A stretch of 64,000 nucleotides of DNA from Geovibrio thiophilus (GCF_004087915.1 NZ_CP035108.1:2418001-2482000), one strand, 5' to 3'; numbered from the stretch's first letter, positions 25,732 to 34,556 are shown. Numbers and translations: made by a program. The notes: a model not told the origin generated them from the letters alone.

Positions 25732-26310
25732 ATGTACTCAGCAGATAAAACAAAAAAATTCGCAATGGCTTACATAGTGGACAGATGCGTGGACTGTAAA
25801 GCCTGCATGGTGGCATGCAAGGCGGAATGGCAGATTCCGGACAATGATTTCCGTACGCATATAGACACCGGCATAGCCCCCGCCGCAACGGAAAGACTCA
25901 GCATGCACTTTCTGCCCCATCAGTGCAACCACTGTGACGACGCTCCCTGCGTTACGGTCTGCCCCACAAAGGCAAGCCACAAAAGGGCGGACGGCGTTGT
26001 GGACATCGACAACCGCAAGTGTGTGGGCTGCCGCTACTGCATCCCCTCCTGCCCGTACAACGCAAGGTTCTTTAACAATCAGCTTGGCGTAGCGGACAAA
26101 TGCACCTTCTGCCTTCCAAGGATTTATGACGGTCTCATGCCCGCGTGCGTGACCACATGTCCCGGCAGGGCAAGGGTTTTCGGCGATATAAACGATCCTG
26201 AAAGCGAAATCTCCAAGGCTCTCAAAGACGCCGCCGACAACAGGTACAGGGTCTGGACGCTCCGTAAGGACTTGGGCACTGAGCCGAATATTTATTACAT
26301 CCAGAAGTAG
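25732..26310 (+). CDS. psrB: iron-sulfur electron transfer subunit of Psr/Phs-type reductase
   Basis: The 192-residue protein has four complete cysteine clusters for four [4Fe-4S] centres: CVDCKACMVAC, CNHCDDAPCVTVC, CVGCRYCIPSC and CTFCLPRIYDG...ACVTTC. No signal peptide is present, so it is exported bound to the Tat-carrying PsrA. The ATG at 25732 is chosen over an upstream in-frame start at 25705 because AGGGAGG lies immediately before it and it does not overlap psrA. It carries electrons from the PsrC quinol site to the molybdenum subunit. Confidence 0.93.
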   Translation: MYSADKTKKFAMAYIVDRCVDCKACMVACKAEWQIPDNDFRTHIDTGIAPAATERLSMHFLPHQCNHCDDAPCVTVCPTKASHKRADGVVDIDNRKCVGCRYCIPSCPYNARFFNNQLGVADKCTFCLPRIYDGLMPACVTTCPGRARVFGDINDPESEISKALKDAADNRYRVWTLRKDLGTEPNIYYIQK

Positions 26311-26319
26311 GAGGACAAA

Positions 26320-27255
26320 ATGGAATTTCAGACAGGTTTCCATTGGTACATAGCGGTCTATCTGTTCCTCGCGGGTGTGGGCGCCGGCTCCATTGTTGTG
26401 GCGTCCCTTGCGGACATGTACGACAGACAGAAATATTTATCATTCATAAAAGCGGCAAGCGTGATAGGCATGCCCCTTGTATCCATAGGTATATTCTTCC
26501 TCTACATCGACCTCGGTCAGGGGATGTACAAGCCGTGGCTTCTCCTGCTGCTGTTTGTCAACACTACCTCCGCGATCATGTGGGGTACGCTTATACTTAC
26601 TATCTTCACAATACTTTCGCTCCTTTACGGTGCTTACAACCTCGGCATACTAGACTGGTTCATCAAGAAAGCTGGATTTCTGAAAATCTTCAAACCCCTT
26701 GCCGCAAGCGGCTTCATGAACTGGGCGCTGATCATCACCGGCATACTCACGGCGGGCTATACAGCGGTTCTCCTCGGTGTTCTGAAGGCTATCCCCTTCT
26801 GGCATCAGACTGCGCTGCCGATCCTTTTCATAATCTCCGCCTCGTCCACAGGGATTTCAGGCGCTATGGTGGTAAAGGAGCTCTTTTTTAAAGAGGAGGC
26901 TCATCTGGCGAAAATCGAAACCACGCATTTCTACCTGATAATGCTTGAGATACTGCTGCTCATAGGCATGCTTCTCATAGCCCTTCAGGGCGTGCCTGAG
27001 ATGAAGTTCTCTGCCCTTGCCCTCCTCACCGGAGAGTTCGCGGTTGAGTTTTGGGTGTTCCTTGTGCTGCTCGGTCTCGTGGTTCCCGCCGTGGTGTTCG
27101 CTTTTGTTGAGGCGGGCAAGCTCCATGTGAGCGGCGGCAAGCTGGTTTTCTTTGAGCTGCTTGTTCTCGCCGGCGGATACTTCCTGCGTCATCTTATTCT
27201 CCACGCAGGTGTTTACACTCAGAAATTTACAGACTATATTATGATTCATTACTAA
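26320..27255 (+). CDS. psrC: NrfD/PsrC-type membrane quinol oxidoreductase subunit
   Basis: The 311-residue membrane protein has about eight hydrophobic helices. FHWYIAVYLFLAGVGAGSIV is the characteristic NrfD/PsrC N-terminal helix. It binds (mena)quinol and hands electrons to PsrB. Ten bases and a strong GTAGGAGG site separate it from psrB, so psrABC is one operon. A hairpin with a T-tract follows it before the Rieske gene. Confidence 0.93.
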   Translation: MEFQTGFHWYIAVYLFLAGVGAGSIVVASLADMYDRQKYLSFIKAASVIGMPLVSIGIFFLYIDLGQGMYKPWLLLLLFVNTTSAIMWGTLILTIFTILSLLYGAYNLGILDWFIKKAGFLKIFKPLAASGFMNWALIITGILTAGYTAVLLGVLKAIPFWHQTALPILFIISASSTGISGAMVVKELFFKEEAHLAKIETTHFYLIMLEILLLIGMLLIALQGVPEMKFSALALLTGEFAVEFWVFLVLLGLVVPAVVFAFVEAGKLHVSGGKLVFFELLVLAGGYFLRHLILHAGVYTQKFTDYIMIHY

Positions 27256-27262
27256 ATCAGAC

Positions 27263-27304
27263 AGCCGCGGGCGGGCAAACCCCGTCTGCGGCATCACTTT
27301 TTTT
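27263..27304 (+). terminator. terminator/attenuator between psrC and Rieske gene
   Basis: GCCGCGGGCGGG and CCCGTCTGCGGC form a GC-rich stem (27263-27292), followed by ATCAC and seven Ts. Only 62 bp separate psrC and the next gene, so partial readthrough into the Rieske/cytochrome b genes is likely. Confidence 0.75.
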
Positions 27305-27317
27305 CGGGACTGTTTGA

Positions 27318-27734
27318 ATGACAGAACAAAAAAACATCTCCAGAAGGGGATTTTTAGGTCGGCTGGCAGGACTTGCCGCTTCCGCCTTTTCCCTCTGGTT
27401 TATTTACAGATTCCTTACCCCCGAAAGCTCGGGCGGCGAAATACTGATTCAGGCACAGGAAGCGGACGTTCCTGAAGGCGGAGCCGTTATCTTTCCCGAT
27501 AAAAACACAGCCGTAATGCGGATGGACGGCGAAATAACCGCCATGTCGCTCGTGTGCACCCATCTGGGCTGTACAATAGCCCTCGACGGAGACAGGTTCG
27601 CCTGCCCTTGCCATGGAAGCATATTCGCCCTCGACGGCACAGTTGTTCAGGGTCCCGCCGAACGCAGGCTCGATACATACAGAACAGAAATAAGGGATGG
27701 ACAGATAACCGTTTACAGACAGGTGAACGCGTGA
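27318..27734 (+). CDS. Rieske [2Fe-2S] protein
   Basis: The 138-residue protein begins with a Tat-like signal anchor (ISRRGFLGRLAGLAASAFSLWFIYRF). The cluster-binding loops are CTHLGC and CPCHG, giving the two Cys and two His ligands and the pair of structural cysteines of bc/b6f-type Rieske proteins. It is shorter than mitochondrial Rieske proteins and matches menaquinol-oxidising anaerobe types. The stop codon overlaps the GTG start of the cytochrome b gene (GTGA), so the two are translationally coupled. Confidence 0.93.
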   Translation: MTEQKNISRRGFLGRLAGLAASAFSLWFIYRFLTPESSGGEILIQAQEADVPEGGAVIFPDKNTAVMRMDGEITAMSLVCTHLGCTIALDGDRFACPCHGSIFALDGTVVQGPAERRLDTYRTEIRDGQITVYRQVNA

Positions 27735-28756
27735 TTAAGCGTTATCTTATTCATCTTTATCCTAAAACATTCAGCAGGGCTGCGGTAAACGGAACTCTCC
27801 TTATGGGCGGGCTGATAACCGCTCTCTTCCTCAGCCTGTGCGTAACGGGAGTTCTGCTGCTTTTCTACTATTCACCCGAAGCATCGTCCGCATACTCATC
27901 CATCATTTACCTTGAGGAGAAGGTGTTCGGCGGACGCTTCATCCGTGCCCTGCATCTCTGGAGCTCACACATACTTCTCATAACCATCGCACTGCATATG
28001 GTGAGAACAATATTTACGGGCACATACACAGTCAGGGCATCCAACTGGAAGCTGGGCTATATTCTCTTCGGTCTCATGGTGTTTGAAGCGTATACCGGAG
28101 TTCTGCTCCCAATGGATCAGCTCTCATACTGGGCTACTAAAACCGGAATGGAGCTGGTGAATATTCTCCCCTTCGGTGAGTACATACGCAAGCTGCTCAC
28201 ACCGGATGATGTCGGCGGCAGGCTGACGCTTATAAGATTTTTCGCCATGCACATAGCGCTTATTCCGCTTGTGTGCGTGTTTCTCATATCCGCCCACCTG
28301 TACAATGTCCGCAGGGACGGCGGTCTGCACCCTAAATCAGACACGGCAAAGACCAAAAGCGACCCGTTCCTCTTTAATCTCACATGGTTCATAGCGGCTG
28401 CGGCAGTCACAGTCCCCGCTGTGCTGGCAGTTGTCTCAGGGGCTCCCCTTGAGGAGCCGGCAGATCCGGCTCTGCCACCGAACCCTGCGAAAAGCGCATG
28501 GTTCCTGCTGTGGATTCAGGAGATAGTAAGCTGGAAGGCGTGGCTGTTCAACCCTTTTGCGGTGCTGTTCGTACTCTATTTCTTTCTGCCTGATTTCCGC
28601 AGAAAATATCAGCCGGAAACCTCAGAATGGTTTTCTAAAAACGATGCTTCCGTCTGGGGGCTGACACTGTTTCTATGCGCTGCCGTCCTTGTGCTTACGG
28701 CTGTGGCAATGTTTTTCAGAGGTGAGAATTGGTCGCTCGTGCCCTTTTACTTCTGA
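27731..28756 (+). CDS. cytochrome b of a bc/b6f-type complex
   Basis: The 341-residue membrane protein begins with GTG at 27731, overlapping the Rieske stop, with AGGTGA just upstream; a longer frame back to 27554 is only the Rieske gene read in another frame. Helix B carries HLWSSHILLITIALH (haem His pair 14 apart) and helix D carries HIALIPLVCVFLISAH (15 apart, the b6-type spacing). The C-terminal part has NPAKSAWFLLWIQEI, the subunit-IV-like segment, so cytochrome b6 and part of subunit IV are fused. I do not see a PEWY Qo motif. It should oxidise menaquinol together with the Rieske protein. Confidence 0.92.
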   Translation: MIKRYLIHLYPKTFSRAAVNGTLLMGGLITALFLSLCVTGVLLLFYYSPEASSAYSSIIYLEEKVFGGRFIRALHLWSSHILLITIALHMVRTIFTGTYTVRASNWKLGYILFGLMVFEAYTGVLLPMDQLSYWATKTGMELVNILPFGEYIRKLLTPDDVGGRLTLIRFFAMHIALIPLVCVFLISAHLYNVRRDGGLHPKSDTAKTKSDPFLFNLTWFIAAAAVTVPAVLAVVSGAPLEEPADPALPPNPAKSAWFLLWIQEIVSWKAWLFNPFAVLFVLYFFLPDFRRKYQPETSEWFSKNDASVWGLTLFLCAAVLVLTAVAMFFRGENWSLVPFYF

Positions 28757-29502
28757 TTTTTATCACGCTCCCCTTCTTTCCGTCCTTTGCGTCGATGTGC
28801 GTGAAGTGCCACAAGCCCCATTATGAAAAAACTGGCTCGTGCGCCGTCTGCCACAGGGGCAATGAGGATACAGCCCGCAAAAACATAGCCCACGGCGGAC
28901 TGATAACGAAAAAGTACGCCGACTTCATCATAAACGGGAAAGCCGTTGAAAACGGAAGCAAAACCGCAGACAGCGCCCATTGCAGAAGATGCCACATCAC
29001 AGAGGGCAGGGGGAACGATGTCGCCCCTAATCTGGATACGGAAAGCAGGCGCAAAACCGCCGAAACACTCAAGGAAAAACTGATAAAGCCGACCGATTAC
29101 ATGCCCGATTTTCATATGAACGATCCGACAGCGGAAAATACGGTGAAATATATCCTCAATGCGGGAGGCTCCGCGAAAAGCGTTTCCAGAACAGCGCCAT
29201 ATGTGGTTTTCATCACTCAGGGAAAGAAAAGCGTTTTCGAGGAGAAATGCGGCGGCTGCCACAGGCTGCTCACCCGTAAAAGAGGCGGAACAGGTCACGG
29301 AGACACAGCGCCGAATCTGTCCGGACTGTTCAGCGGGTTTTATCCCGCTGATACAGTAAAGGCGGAAGGAAACCGCTGGAACGGAGAAATACTGGTGAAA
29401 TGGATTAAGAACCCGCGCAGGATAAAGAAAGAGGCGCTCATGCCGCCCGTCCTCCTCACTGAGGAGGAGGAGAAAAGCATAACGGCGGAGTTCGCAAACT
29501 GA
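28729..29502 (+). CDS. exported tetraheme c-type cytochrome
   Basis: The 257-residue protein has a signal peptide (MVARALLLLIFITLPFFPSFA) and four CxxCH haem sites: CVKCH and CAVCH at the mature N-terminus, CRRCH in the middle and CGGCH in the C-terminal half. Translation probably starts at TTG 28729 after AGGTGA, overlapping cytochrome b by 28 bp. The position replaces cytochrome c1 in a Rieske/cytochrome b operon, so it should take electrons from the Rieske protein. It combines a short two-haem N-terminal segment with two class-I-like halves. Its acceptor is unknown. Confidence 0.9.
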   Translation: MVARALLLLIFITLPFFPSFASMCVKCHKPHYEKTGSCAVCHRGNEDTARKNIAHGGLITKKYADFIINGKAVENGSKTADSAHCRRCHITEGRGNDVAPNLDTESRRKTAETLKEKLIKPTDYMPDFHMNDPTAENTVKYILNAGGSAKSVSRTAPYVVFITQGKKSVFEEKCGGCHRLLTRKRGGTGHGDTAPNLSGLFSGFYPADTVKAEGNRWNGEILVKWIKNPRRIKKEALMPPVLLTEEEEKSITAEFAN

Positions 29503-29512
29503 TTTAAACTTT

Positions 29513-30694
29513 TCAGGACAGTCTTTTCCTGATAAAGATCCAGCTTATCATCACAAGCACCGCTACTGCGGCAAACAGCAGGTTAAAAACCTCAAGCCGG
29601 TGACCGTGGGTTCCGGACACCGCGAACATGCAGAGCGCACCGAACATAAGCTGCGTGAAAACCATGAAAGATGACGCTGAGCCTATGTCCGTATTAACCT
29701 GCTCAATTATCAGGTTGTTGCTCAGGGGTCTGTTCATGCAGATGAAAAACGTGGTCAGGAACGTGAAGCAGGTGAAGAAATACCACGCTGAAAAACTGAA
29801 AAGCCAAAGCCCGCCTGCTGCAAAAACCGCACCGCCGAGACATATTGTTATCAGCTTATTCGGCTTGACGTATTTCAGCATCCGAGTGCATACAAAAGCC
29901 CCGAACATGGCTCCGAAAGCGTTAAACGCAAACAGAAAACCGAACTTGGTCTCGGAAAATCCGTTTATGCCTATGTAGTAAATAGGCGAAAACGCTATAA
30001 AAGCGTACAGCGGTCCGGCGGAGAGCCCCAAGGCAAGATTTGTCCGCATAAACTTCCAGTTTGAGAAGACATTGCGGTATCTGAAAAAAACCTTGTACCA
30101 TTCTCCTCTGTATCTATCCTGAATTGTCTCCCTAAACAGGAACGAGACAACAAACGTGCAGGCTACCATGGAAGCCTGAGTGAGGAAGATATATCTCCAT
30201 GAGCCCAGCCCGAGAAGGAATGCCCCAATCATCGGCGCCACCATCGGCGCAACAGCCAGAACCGTTCCGAGATAAGCGAGCGCCTTTCTGCGCTCCTCAC
30301 CCTCGTACTTGTCTCTGCATATCGCCATAACCATGGCTGACGGAGCGGCGGCGCCCATCCCCTGTAATATGCGGAAAGCTATGAGCTGCCAGACATTGGC
30401 GCTGAGAGTGCACAGAACGGAGGAAACCACAAACAGGAAAAGCCCGCCCATAAGAACCGGACGCCTGCCGAATTTATCGGACAAGGGACCGTACAGAAGA
30501 AGTGAGGAGCTGAAGCTCACAAACCACAGCACAAGGGAAAGATTCACCAGATGCTCTCCGACCCCCCACTCTCTGGCAATAACGGGAATCGCCGCCAGAT
30601 ACATATCCGTAGCCAGCGGTGGAGTGGCTCCTATCATTGCGAGAAAAATTATGAAAAGTCCTCTGTGCTTGTTAATATCAATCATTATTGTCAT
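29513..30694 (-). CDS. Bcr/CflA-family drug resistance MFS transporter
   Basis: The 393-residue protein has twelve predicted membrane helices and the drug:H+ antiporter pattern GPLSDKFGRRPVLMGG after helix 2. LATDMYLAAIPVIAREWG at the N-terminus is typical of the Bcr/CflA group. The ATG at 30694 is preferred because AGGTGA precedes it. It converges with the cytochrome gene and is divergent from modA, sharing about 160 bp of upstream DNA that contains a ModE-like box. The substrate is unknown. Confidence 0.9.
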   Translation of the reverse strand: MTIMIDINKHRGLFIIFLAMIGATPPLATDMYLAAIPVIAREWGVGEHLVNLSLVLWFVSFSSSLLLYGPLSDKFGRRPVLMGGLFLFVVSSVLCTLSANVWQLIAFRILQGMGAAAPSAMVMAICRDKYEGEERRKALAYLGTVLAVAPMVAPMIGAFLLGLGSWRYIFLTQASMVACTFVVSFLFRETIQDRYRGEWYKVFFRYRNVFSNWKFMRTNLALGLSAGPLYAFIAFSPIYYIGINGFSETKFGFLFAFNAFGAMFGAFVCTRMLKYVKPNKLITICLGGAVFAAGGLWLFSFSAWYFFTCFTFLTTFFICMNRPLSNNLIIEQVNTDIGSASSFMVFTQLMFGALCMFAVSGTHGHRLEVFNLLFAAVAVLVMISWIFIRKRLS

Positions 30695-30795
30695 TCAATC
30701 ACCTATGCGAATTTATAACTATGCACATATGTTTTCATATTTTCAATGCCTATTACATTTTTTTACACTCACTATAAGCAGATGAATCAAAAGCA

Positions 30796-30838
30796 TTGAC
30801 TTTCTTTACTCATACGCTATATACATTTATACATAACG
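30796..30838 (+). promoter_or_regulatory. modA promoter with ModE-type operator
   Basis: TTGACT (30796-30801) and TATATA (30818-30823) form a -35/-10 pair with 16-bp spacing. Overlapping the -10 is CGCTATATA-N6-TACATAACG at 30815-30838. The right half is identical to that of the E. coli modA operator and the total length (24 bp) is the same. Molybdate-loaded ModE would block the promoter. No modE gene is in the window. Confidence 0.75.
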
Positions 30839-30858
30839 ACTTCAAAGAGGTAGAGCTT

Positions 30859-31608
30859 ATGAGAATACTCCTGATAGCAATGTGCTTACTTATCAGTGTT
30901 TCAGCCTTCGCCAAGGATGTCACGGTCTTCGGTGCGGCTTCAGTAACAAACGCTATGAACGAAATTATCGCAACCTACAAAAAAGAAAAAGGCGTTAACG
31001 TTATAGCGTCCTATGCTTCCTCCGGTCCCCTTGCGAAGCAGATCGAAAACGGCGCTCCCGCCGACATTTTCGTGTCTGCAAACATGAGCTGGATGGATTA
31101 TCTTATTGAAAAAGGCAAAATAGAGGAAGGAACAAACATACCCTACCTCGCCAATAAGCTCGCTTTTATCGCTCCTGTTTCATCTCCTACAGGTAAAATA
31201 GCAAACCTTGACGGCGCCGCGGTGAAAAAACTCATCGGCAGCGGAAAGTTCGCAATGGGCGACCCTGAGCATGTCCCCGCAGGCAAATACACTCAGAAAG
31301 CTCTTGAAGGCTGGGGAATCTGGAAGGATATTGAATCTCAGGCAGCGAGAATGCAGGACGTAAGAGCCACACTCGCCATGGTTGAACGTGCAGTTCCTTA
31401 CGGCTTTGTCTACTTCTCTGACTCAGCGATCAGCGACAAGGTGAAAGTCATTTCCCTTGTGGACGATTCTCTCACAGGGAAAATCATATACCCCATGGGA
31501 ATAGTTAAAGGCAAACGCACTCCCGAGACAGAAGCGTTTTACAATTTCCTCAAAACAGACTATGCTGCGGAAGTTTTCCTGAAATACGGATTTATCGCGG
31601 TGAAATAA
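30859..31608 (+). CDS. modA: molybdate-binding protein of ABC transporter
   Basis: The 249-residue periplasmic protein has a signal peptide (MRILLIAMCLLISVSAFA) and the ModA fold: VFGAASVTNAMNEI at the mature N-terminus, YASSGPLAKQIENGAPADIFVSA and DPEHVPAGKYT. The ATG at 30859 is preferred over the upstream frame since it follows AGAGGT and opens on the signal peptide. It delivers molybdate (and probably tungstate) to ModBC. It is first in modABC and is predicted to be ModE-repressed. Supply of molybdenum is consistent with the two molybdoenzymes in this window. Confidence 0.95.
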   Translation: MRILLIAMCLLISVSAFAKDVTVFGAASVTNAMNEIIATYKKEKGVNVIASYASSGPLAKQIENGAPADIFVSANMSWMDYLIEKGKIEEGTNIPYLANKLAFIAPVSSPTGKIANLDGAAVKKLIGSGKFAMGDPEHVPAGKYTQKALEGWGIWKDIESQAARMQDVRATLAMVERAVPYGFVYFSDSAISDKVKVISLVDDSLTGKIIYPMGIVKGKRTPETEAFYNFLKTDYAAEVFLKYGFIAVK

Positions 31609-31610
31609 AA

Positions 31611-32315
31611 ATGTTTAACCTCTCGCCGATAGAGATTGAGGCGATTTATCTCAGTATGAAAATTTCTTTCTGGGCGGTACTCGTCGGTCTGATCCCCGGC
31701 GTTGCCGCCGCTTATCTGCTCGCCCGCAAAAACTTCCCCGGCAAACTCCTGCTGGACGGGCTGATACACGTTCCGCTGGTTATACCTCCGGTGGTAACTG
31801 GCTACATTCTCCTCATAACCTTTAACGACAACGCGCCAATGGGTAAGCTGCTTATAAGCATCTTCGGTTCGGGCATAGCCTTTTCATGGAAGGGCGCCGT
31901 GGTTGCCTCTGTTGTTATGTCCATGCCTCTTCTGGTGCGCAGTGTGCGCCTTTCCATAGAGAGCATAGACAGAGGGCTTGAGGAGGCAGCAAAAACCCTC
32001 GGCGCTAAAAGATGGCGGGTTTTCCTCACGGTCACCCTTCCCCTTTCGGTTCCCGGGATAATAACCGGAACAGTGCTCGCCTTCGCCAGAAGCCTCGGCG
32101 AGTTCGGAGCGACTATCACTTTCGTCTCCAACATTCCGGGCGAAACAAGGACACTCCCCGTTGCGCTGTATAACCTTACCCAGACCCCGGGCACTGAGGC
32201 GGCTGCGCTGAGGCTCTGTCTTATCTCAATCGGGCTTTCCATCGCCGCGATAGCCGCGTCCGAATACCTCTCCAGAAGAGCGGCTCTCAGGCTGAGGGGA
32301 GCGGTTAATGCTTGA
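31611..32315 (+). CDS. modB: molybdate ABC transporter permease
   Basis: The 234-residue protein has about five membrane helices and the permease EAA-type loop EEAAKTLGAKRWRVFLTVTLP followed by RSLGEFGATITF, the ModB signature. It starts two bases after modA and overlaps modC by 8 bp. Confidence 0.96.
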   Translation: MFNLSPIEIEAIYLSMKISFWAVLVGLIPGVAAAYLLARKNFPGKLLLDGLIHVPLVIPPVVTGYILLITFNDNAPMGKLLISIFGSGIAFSWKGAVVASVVMSMPLLVRSVRLSIESIDRGLEEAAKTLGAKRWRVFLTVTLPLSVPGIITGTVLAFARSLGEFGATITFVSNIPGETRTLPVALYNLTQTPGTEAAALRLCLISIGLSIAAIAASEYLSRRAALRLRGAVNA

Positions 32316-33390
32316 ATTCAGCGCCATAAAGCGCTATCCGGCATTTACGCTGGATGTCAGCTTCAAAATGAACGAAGGTATGGTCACGGGGCTTTTCGGA
32401 CGCTCAGGCTCCGGTAAAACAAGCATAATCAACATTGCCGCCGGTCTCATAAACCCCGACGAAGGTTATGTGTCGCTGGACGGCAAAGTCCTCTACGACA
32501 GCAGCAACAAAATAAATCTCCCCGCTCCGGCGCGCAGCTCAGGCTATATCTTTCAGGACGGCAGGCTTTTCCCTCATATGACAGTGGAAGCCAATCTCCG
32601 CTACGGCATGAAGAGAAGCATGCGCAACGGGCATAAAGCAGGCTTTGACGATGTTGTGGAGCTTCTGGGAATAGGCGATCTGCTGAAACGCAGACCGCAC
32701 AGGCTCTCCGGCGGAGAAAAGCAGAGGGTGGCTATAGGGCGCGCCCTTCTCTCGTCACCGGATTTCCTTCTGATGGACGAGCCTCTTTCCGCTCTGGATT
32801 CTCACCGCAAAGAGGAGCTTATCCCCTTCATAGGGAAGATGGTGCAGACTTTTAAGCTTCCAGTGCTTTATGTAACCCACTCGATAGATGAGCTTTTCAG
32901 CCTCTGCGACAACGTAGTGCTGATGAAAGACGGCAGATGCACCGACTTCGGAACTGTGGAGGAGGCTGTATCCCGCCCGGCAAACAGAGAAATACTCGGT
33001 CTCAGCGGAAGAGTCAGCGTTCTCAGGGCTTCGGCTGTTTCGGAGAAAGAGCCTTCAATCATCACATTTGAAAACGGCAGACTCGGCATCCCCACATCGA
33101 AATACGCAACAGGCACGGAGCTTCGCGTCGCTGTTCACTCGGACGACGTAACCCTCGCGCTGAACAAGCCCACGGGCTTAAGCGCCAGAAACATAATGAA
33201 AGGCATGATAACCGCCGTGGACAGCAGCGATGACGGCGCAGTTGCCGTAACTGTGGATGTGGGAGTTCCCGTTTACGCCACTATAACACGCTCAGCGGCA
33301 TCGGAACTCGGCATAAGAACGGGAACAGAGGTCTATATAATAATGAAAACCATCGCCCTCTCAAGGCTCAGCGTGCCTTTTATACATTAA
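32308..33390 (+). CDS. modC: molybdate ABC transporter ATP-binding protein
   Basis: The 360-residue protein has Walker A GRSGSGKTS, signature LSGGEKQRVAIGRALL, Walker B FLLMDEPLSALD and the H-loop VTHSIDE. The C-terminal region from about residue 285 is a TOBE/Mop domain (SARNIMKGMITAV) that binds oxyanion and regulates transport. The length is normal for ModC. Confidence 0.96.
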   Translation: MLEFSAIKRYPAFTLDVSFKMNEGMVTGLFGRSGSGKTSIINIAAGLINPDEGYVSLDGKVLYDSSNKINLPAPARSSGYIFQDGRLFPHMTVEANLRYGMKRSMRNGHKAGFDDVVELLGIGDLLKRRPHRLSGGEKQRVAIGRALLSSPDFLLMDEPLSALDSHRKEELIPFIGKMVQTFKLPVLYVTHSIDELFSLCDNVVLMKDGRCTDFGTVEEAVSRPANREILGLSGRVSVLRASAVSEKEPSIITFENGRLGIPTSKYATGTELRVAVHSDDVTLALNKPTGLSARNIMKGMITAVDSSDDGAVAVTVDVGVPVYATITRSAASELGIRTGTEVYIIMKTIALSRLSVPFIH

Positions 33391-33404
33391 TTACAGCCAC
33401 GGAC

Positions 33405-33424
33405 GGCAGATAAGCCTGCCTTCG
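33405..33424. terminator. weak hairpin between modC and EamA gene
   Basis: GGCAG and CTGCC pair around a 6-base loop, followed by TTCGTTT. The stem is short; function is suggested only by its place between converging genes. Confidence 0.35.
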
Positions 33425-33425
33425 T

Positions 33426-34298
33426 TTATGTTCCCTTTCTCACCACATCCCGCATCTGGAGCAGAACAGACAGAATGATTATTCCCAGACCAGCAAAAAA
33501 TGAGGCGTTGACCTCGCTCATTTCCCTGAAAATCACCGCCGCCAGAATAATCGTATAAACAGGTTCAAGATTGTATGAAAGATTTACTGTGAAAGCAGAA
33601 ATCCGTTTCAGGGCATAAATCTGCAAAAGCTGCAATCCGATTGTGCAGAATACGGCGAGTATTACAATGAAAAACATATTCCGTGCATCGGGGATGACTG
33701 CTCCGGCACCAAAAAAATACAGGTATGCGGGAGCAAGGAATGAAAGAAAGACCATACCGCCCGCTATTTCATAAAAAGTGAGCAGCGGAATATAGGAAAA
33801 CTTAGGGATAACAAGCTTGTTGAACGTGATAGCCAAAGCGCAGACAAGGGATGAGACTACTCCCAGACCTATGCCCAGCCTGTAGCGGCTGTCAAAATGG
33901 AATATAAGCAGGATACCCGCCACGGCGAAGCAGCCGTAGAAAAGCTCTTTATAATTAAAACGGATTCGGAGCATTAATGGCTCAACAAGGGCGGTGAAAA
34001 ACCCTGTGAGCGAGAAGCAGACCACGCCGACGCTCACGTTTGATGCCTTGATGCTGCCGTAAAAGAGCACCCAGTGAAGGCACATAACAGCTCCCACGGC
34101 GCCCGCCTGCAAAATCTCCGCAGGAGAGTACAGTTTGAATTTTCCGACTGCTTTCAGAATTATATAGAAGCACAGAGCAGCGACAAACACACGCCACCAG
34201 ACAAGGACTCCGGCATCCAGAGTGATCAGACGGCCGAAAAGCCCTGTGAAGCCCGCTACAAAGATAGAAAGATGGAGCGCTATGAATGCCTGTTTCAT
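33426..34298 (-). CDS. EamA/DMT-superfamily transporter
   Basis: The 290-residue protein has ten predicted membrane helices arranged as two five-helix EamA repeats. FTGLFGRLITLDAGVLVWWRV is typical of the first repeat of this family. The ATG at 34298 is chosen because the protein then starts directly at helix 1, but no clear ribosome site is seen and the frame is open to 34388. The substrate is unknown; relatives export amino acids or other metabolites. Confidence 0.82.
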   Translation of the reverse strand: MKQAFIALHLSIFVAGFTGLFGRLITLDAGVLVWWRVFVAALCFYIILKAVGKFKLYSPAEILQAGAVGAVMCLHWVLFYGSIKASNVSVGVVCFSLTGFFTALVEPLMLRIRFNYKELFYGCFAVAGILLIFHFDSRYRLGIGLGVVSSLVCALAITFNKLVIPKFSYIPLLTFYEIAGGMVFLSFLAPAYLYFFGAGAVIPDARNMFFIVILAVFCTIGLQLLQIYALKRISAFTVNLSYNLEPVYTIILAAVIFREMSEVNASFFAGLGIIILSVLLQMRDVVRKGT

Positions 34299-34467
34299 AA
34301 GTTTCGGAAAAATCTGCCGGAAGGCAAAATGAGACTGATTTTGTAAGTTTTCATACACGTTTATAGCATCGGCGCGAAACGCTTGCAAATCATTTCATAT
34401 TATCTGAAAATTATTTAATTTTATGGTGATTTTTTCTTAAGAAAGGTATAAAGATCAGGTTATACAC

Positions 34468-34540
34468 GCGGGCGTAGCTCATCAGGTAGAGCGACAGCTT
34501 CCCAAGCTGTAGGTGGCGGGTTCGAGCCCCGTCGCCCGCT
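34468..34540 (+). tRNA. tRNA-Gly (anticodon CCC)
   Basis: A full cloverleaf can be folded by eye: acceptor GCGGGCG/CGCCCGC, D arm GCTC...GAGC, anticodon arm ACAGC-TTCCCAA-GCTGT, T arm GCGGG-TTCGAGC-CCCGT. The loop places CCC at positions 34-36. The CCA end is not encoded. It is followed by a strong hairpin. Confidence 0.95.
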
Positions 34541-34556
34541 TTCATCACATTAAAAA

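Noticed and set aside
27554-27730. Upstream extension of the cytochrome b gene
   Set aside because: It is the Rieske gene in another frame, rich in Arg/His and without family similarity; the GTG at 27731 with a ribosome site gives the normal N-terminus.
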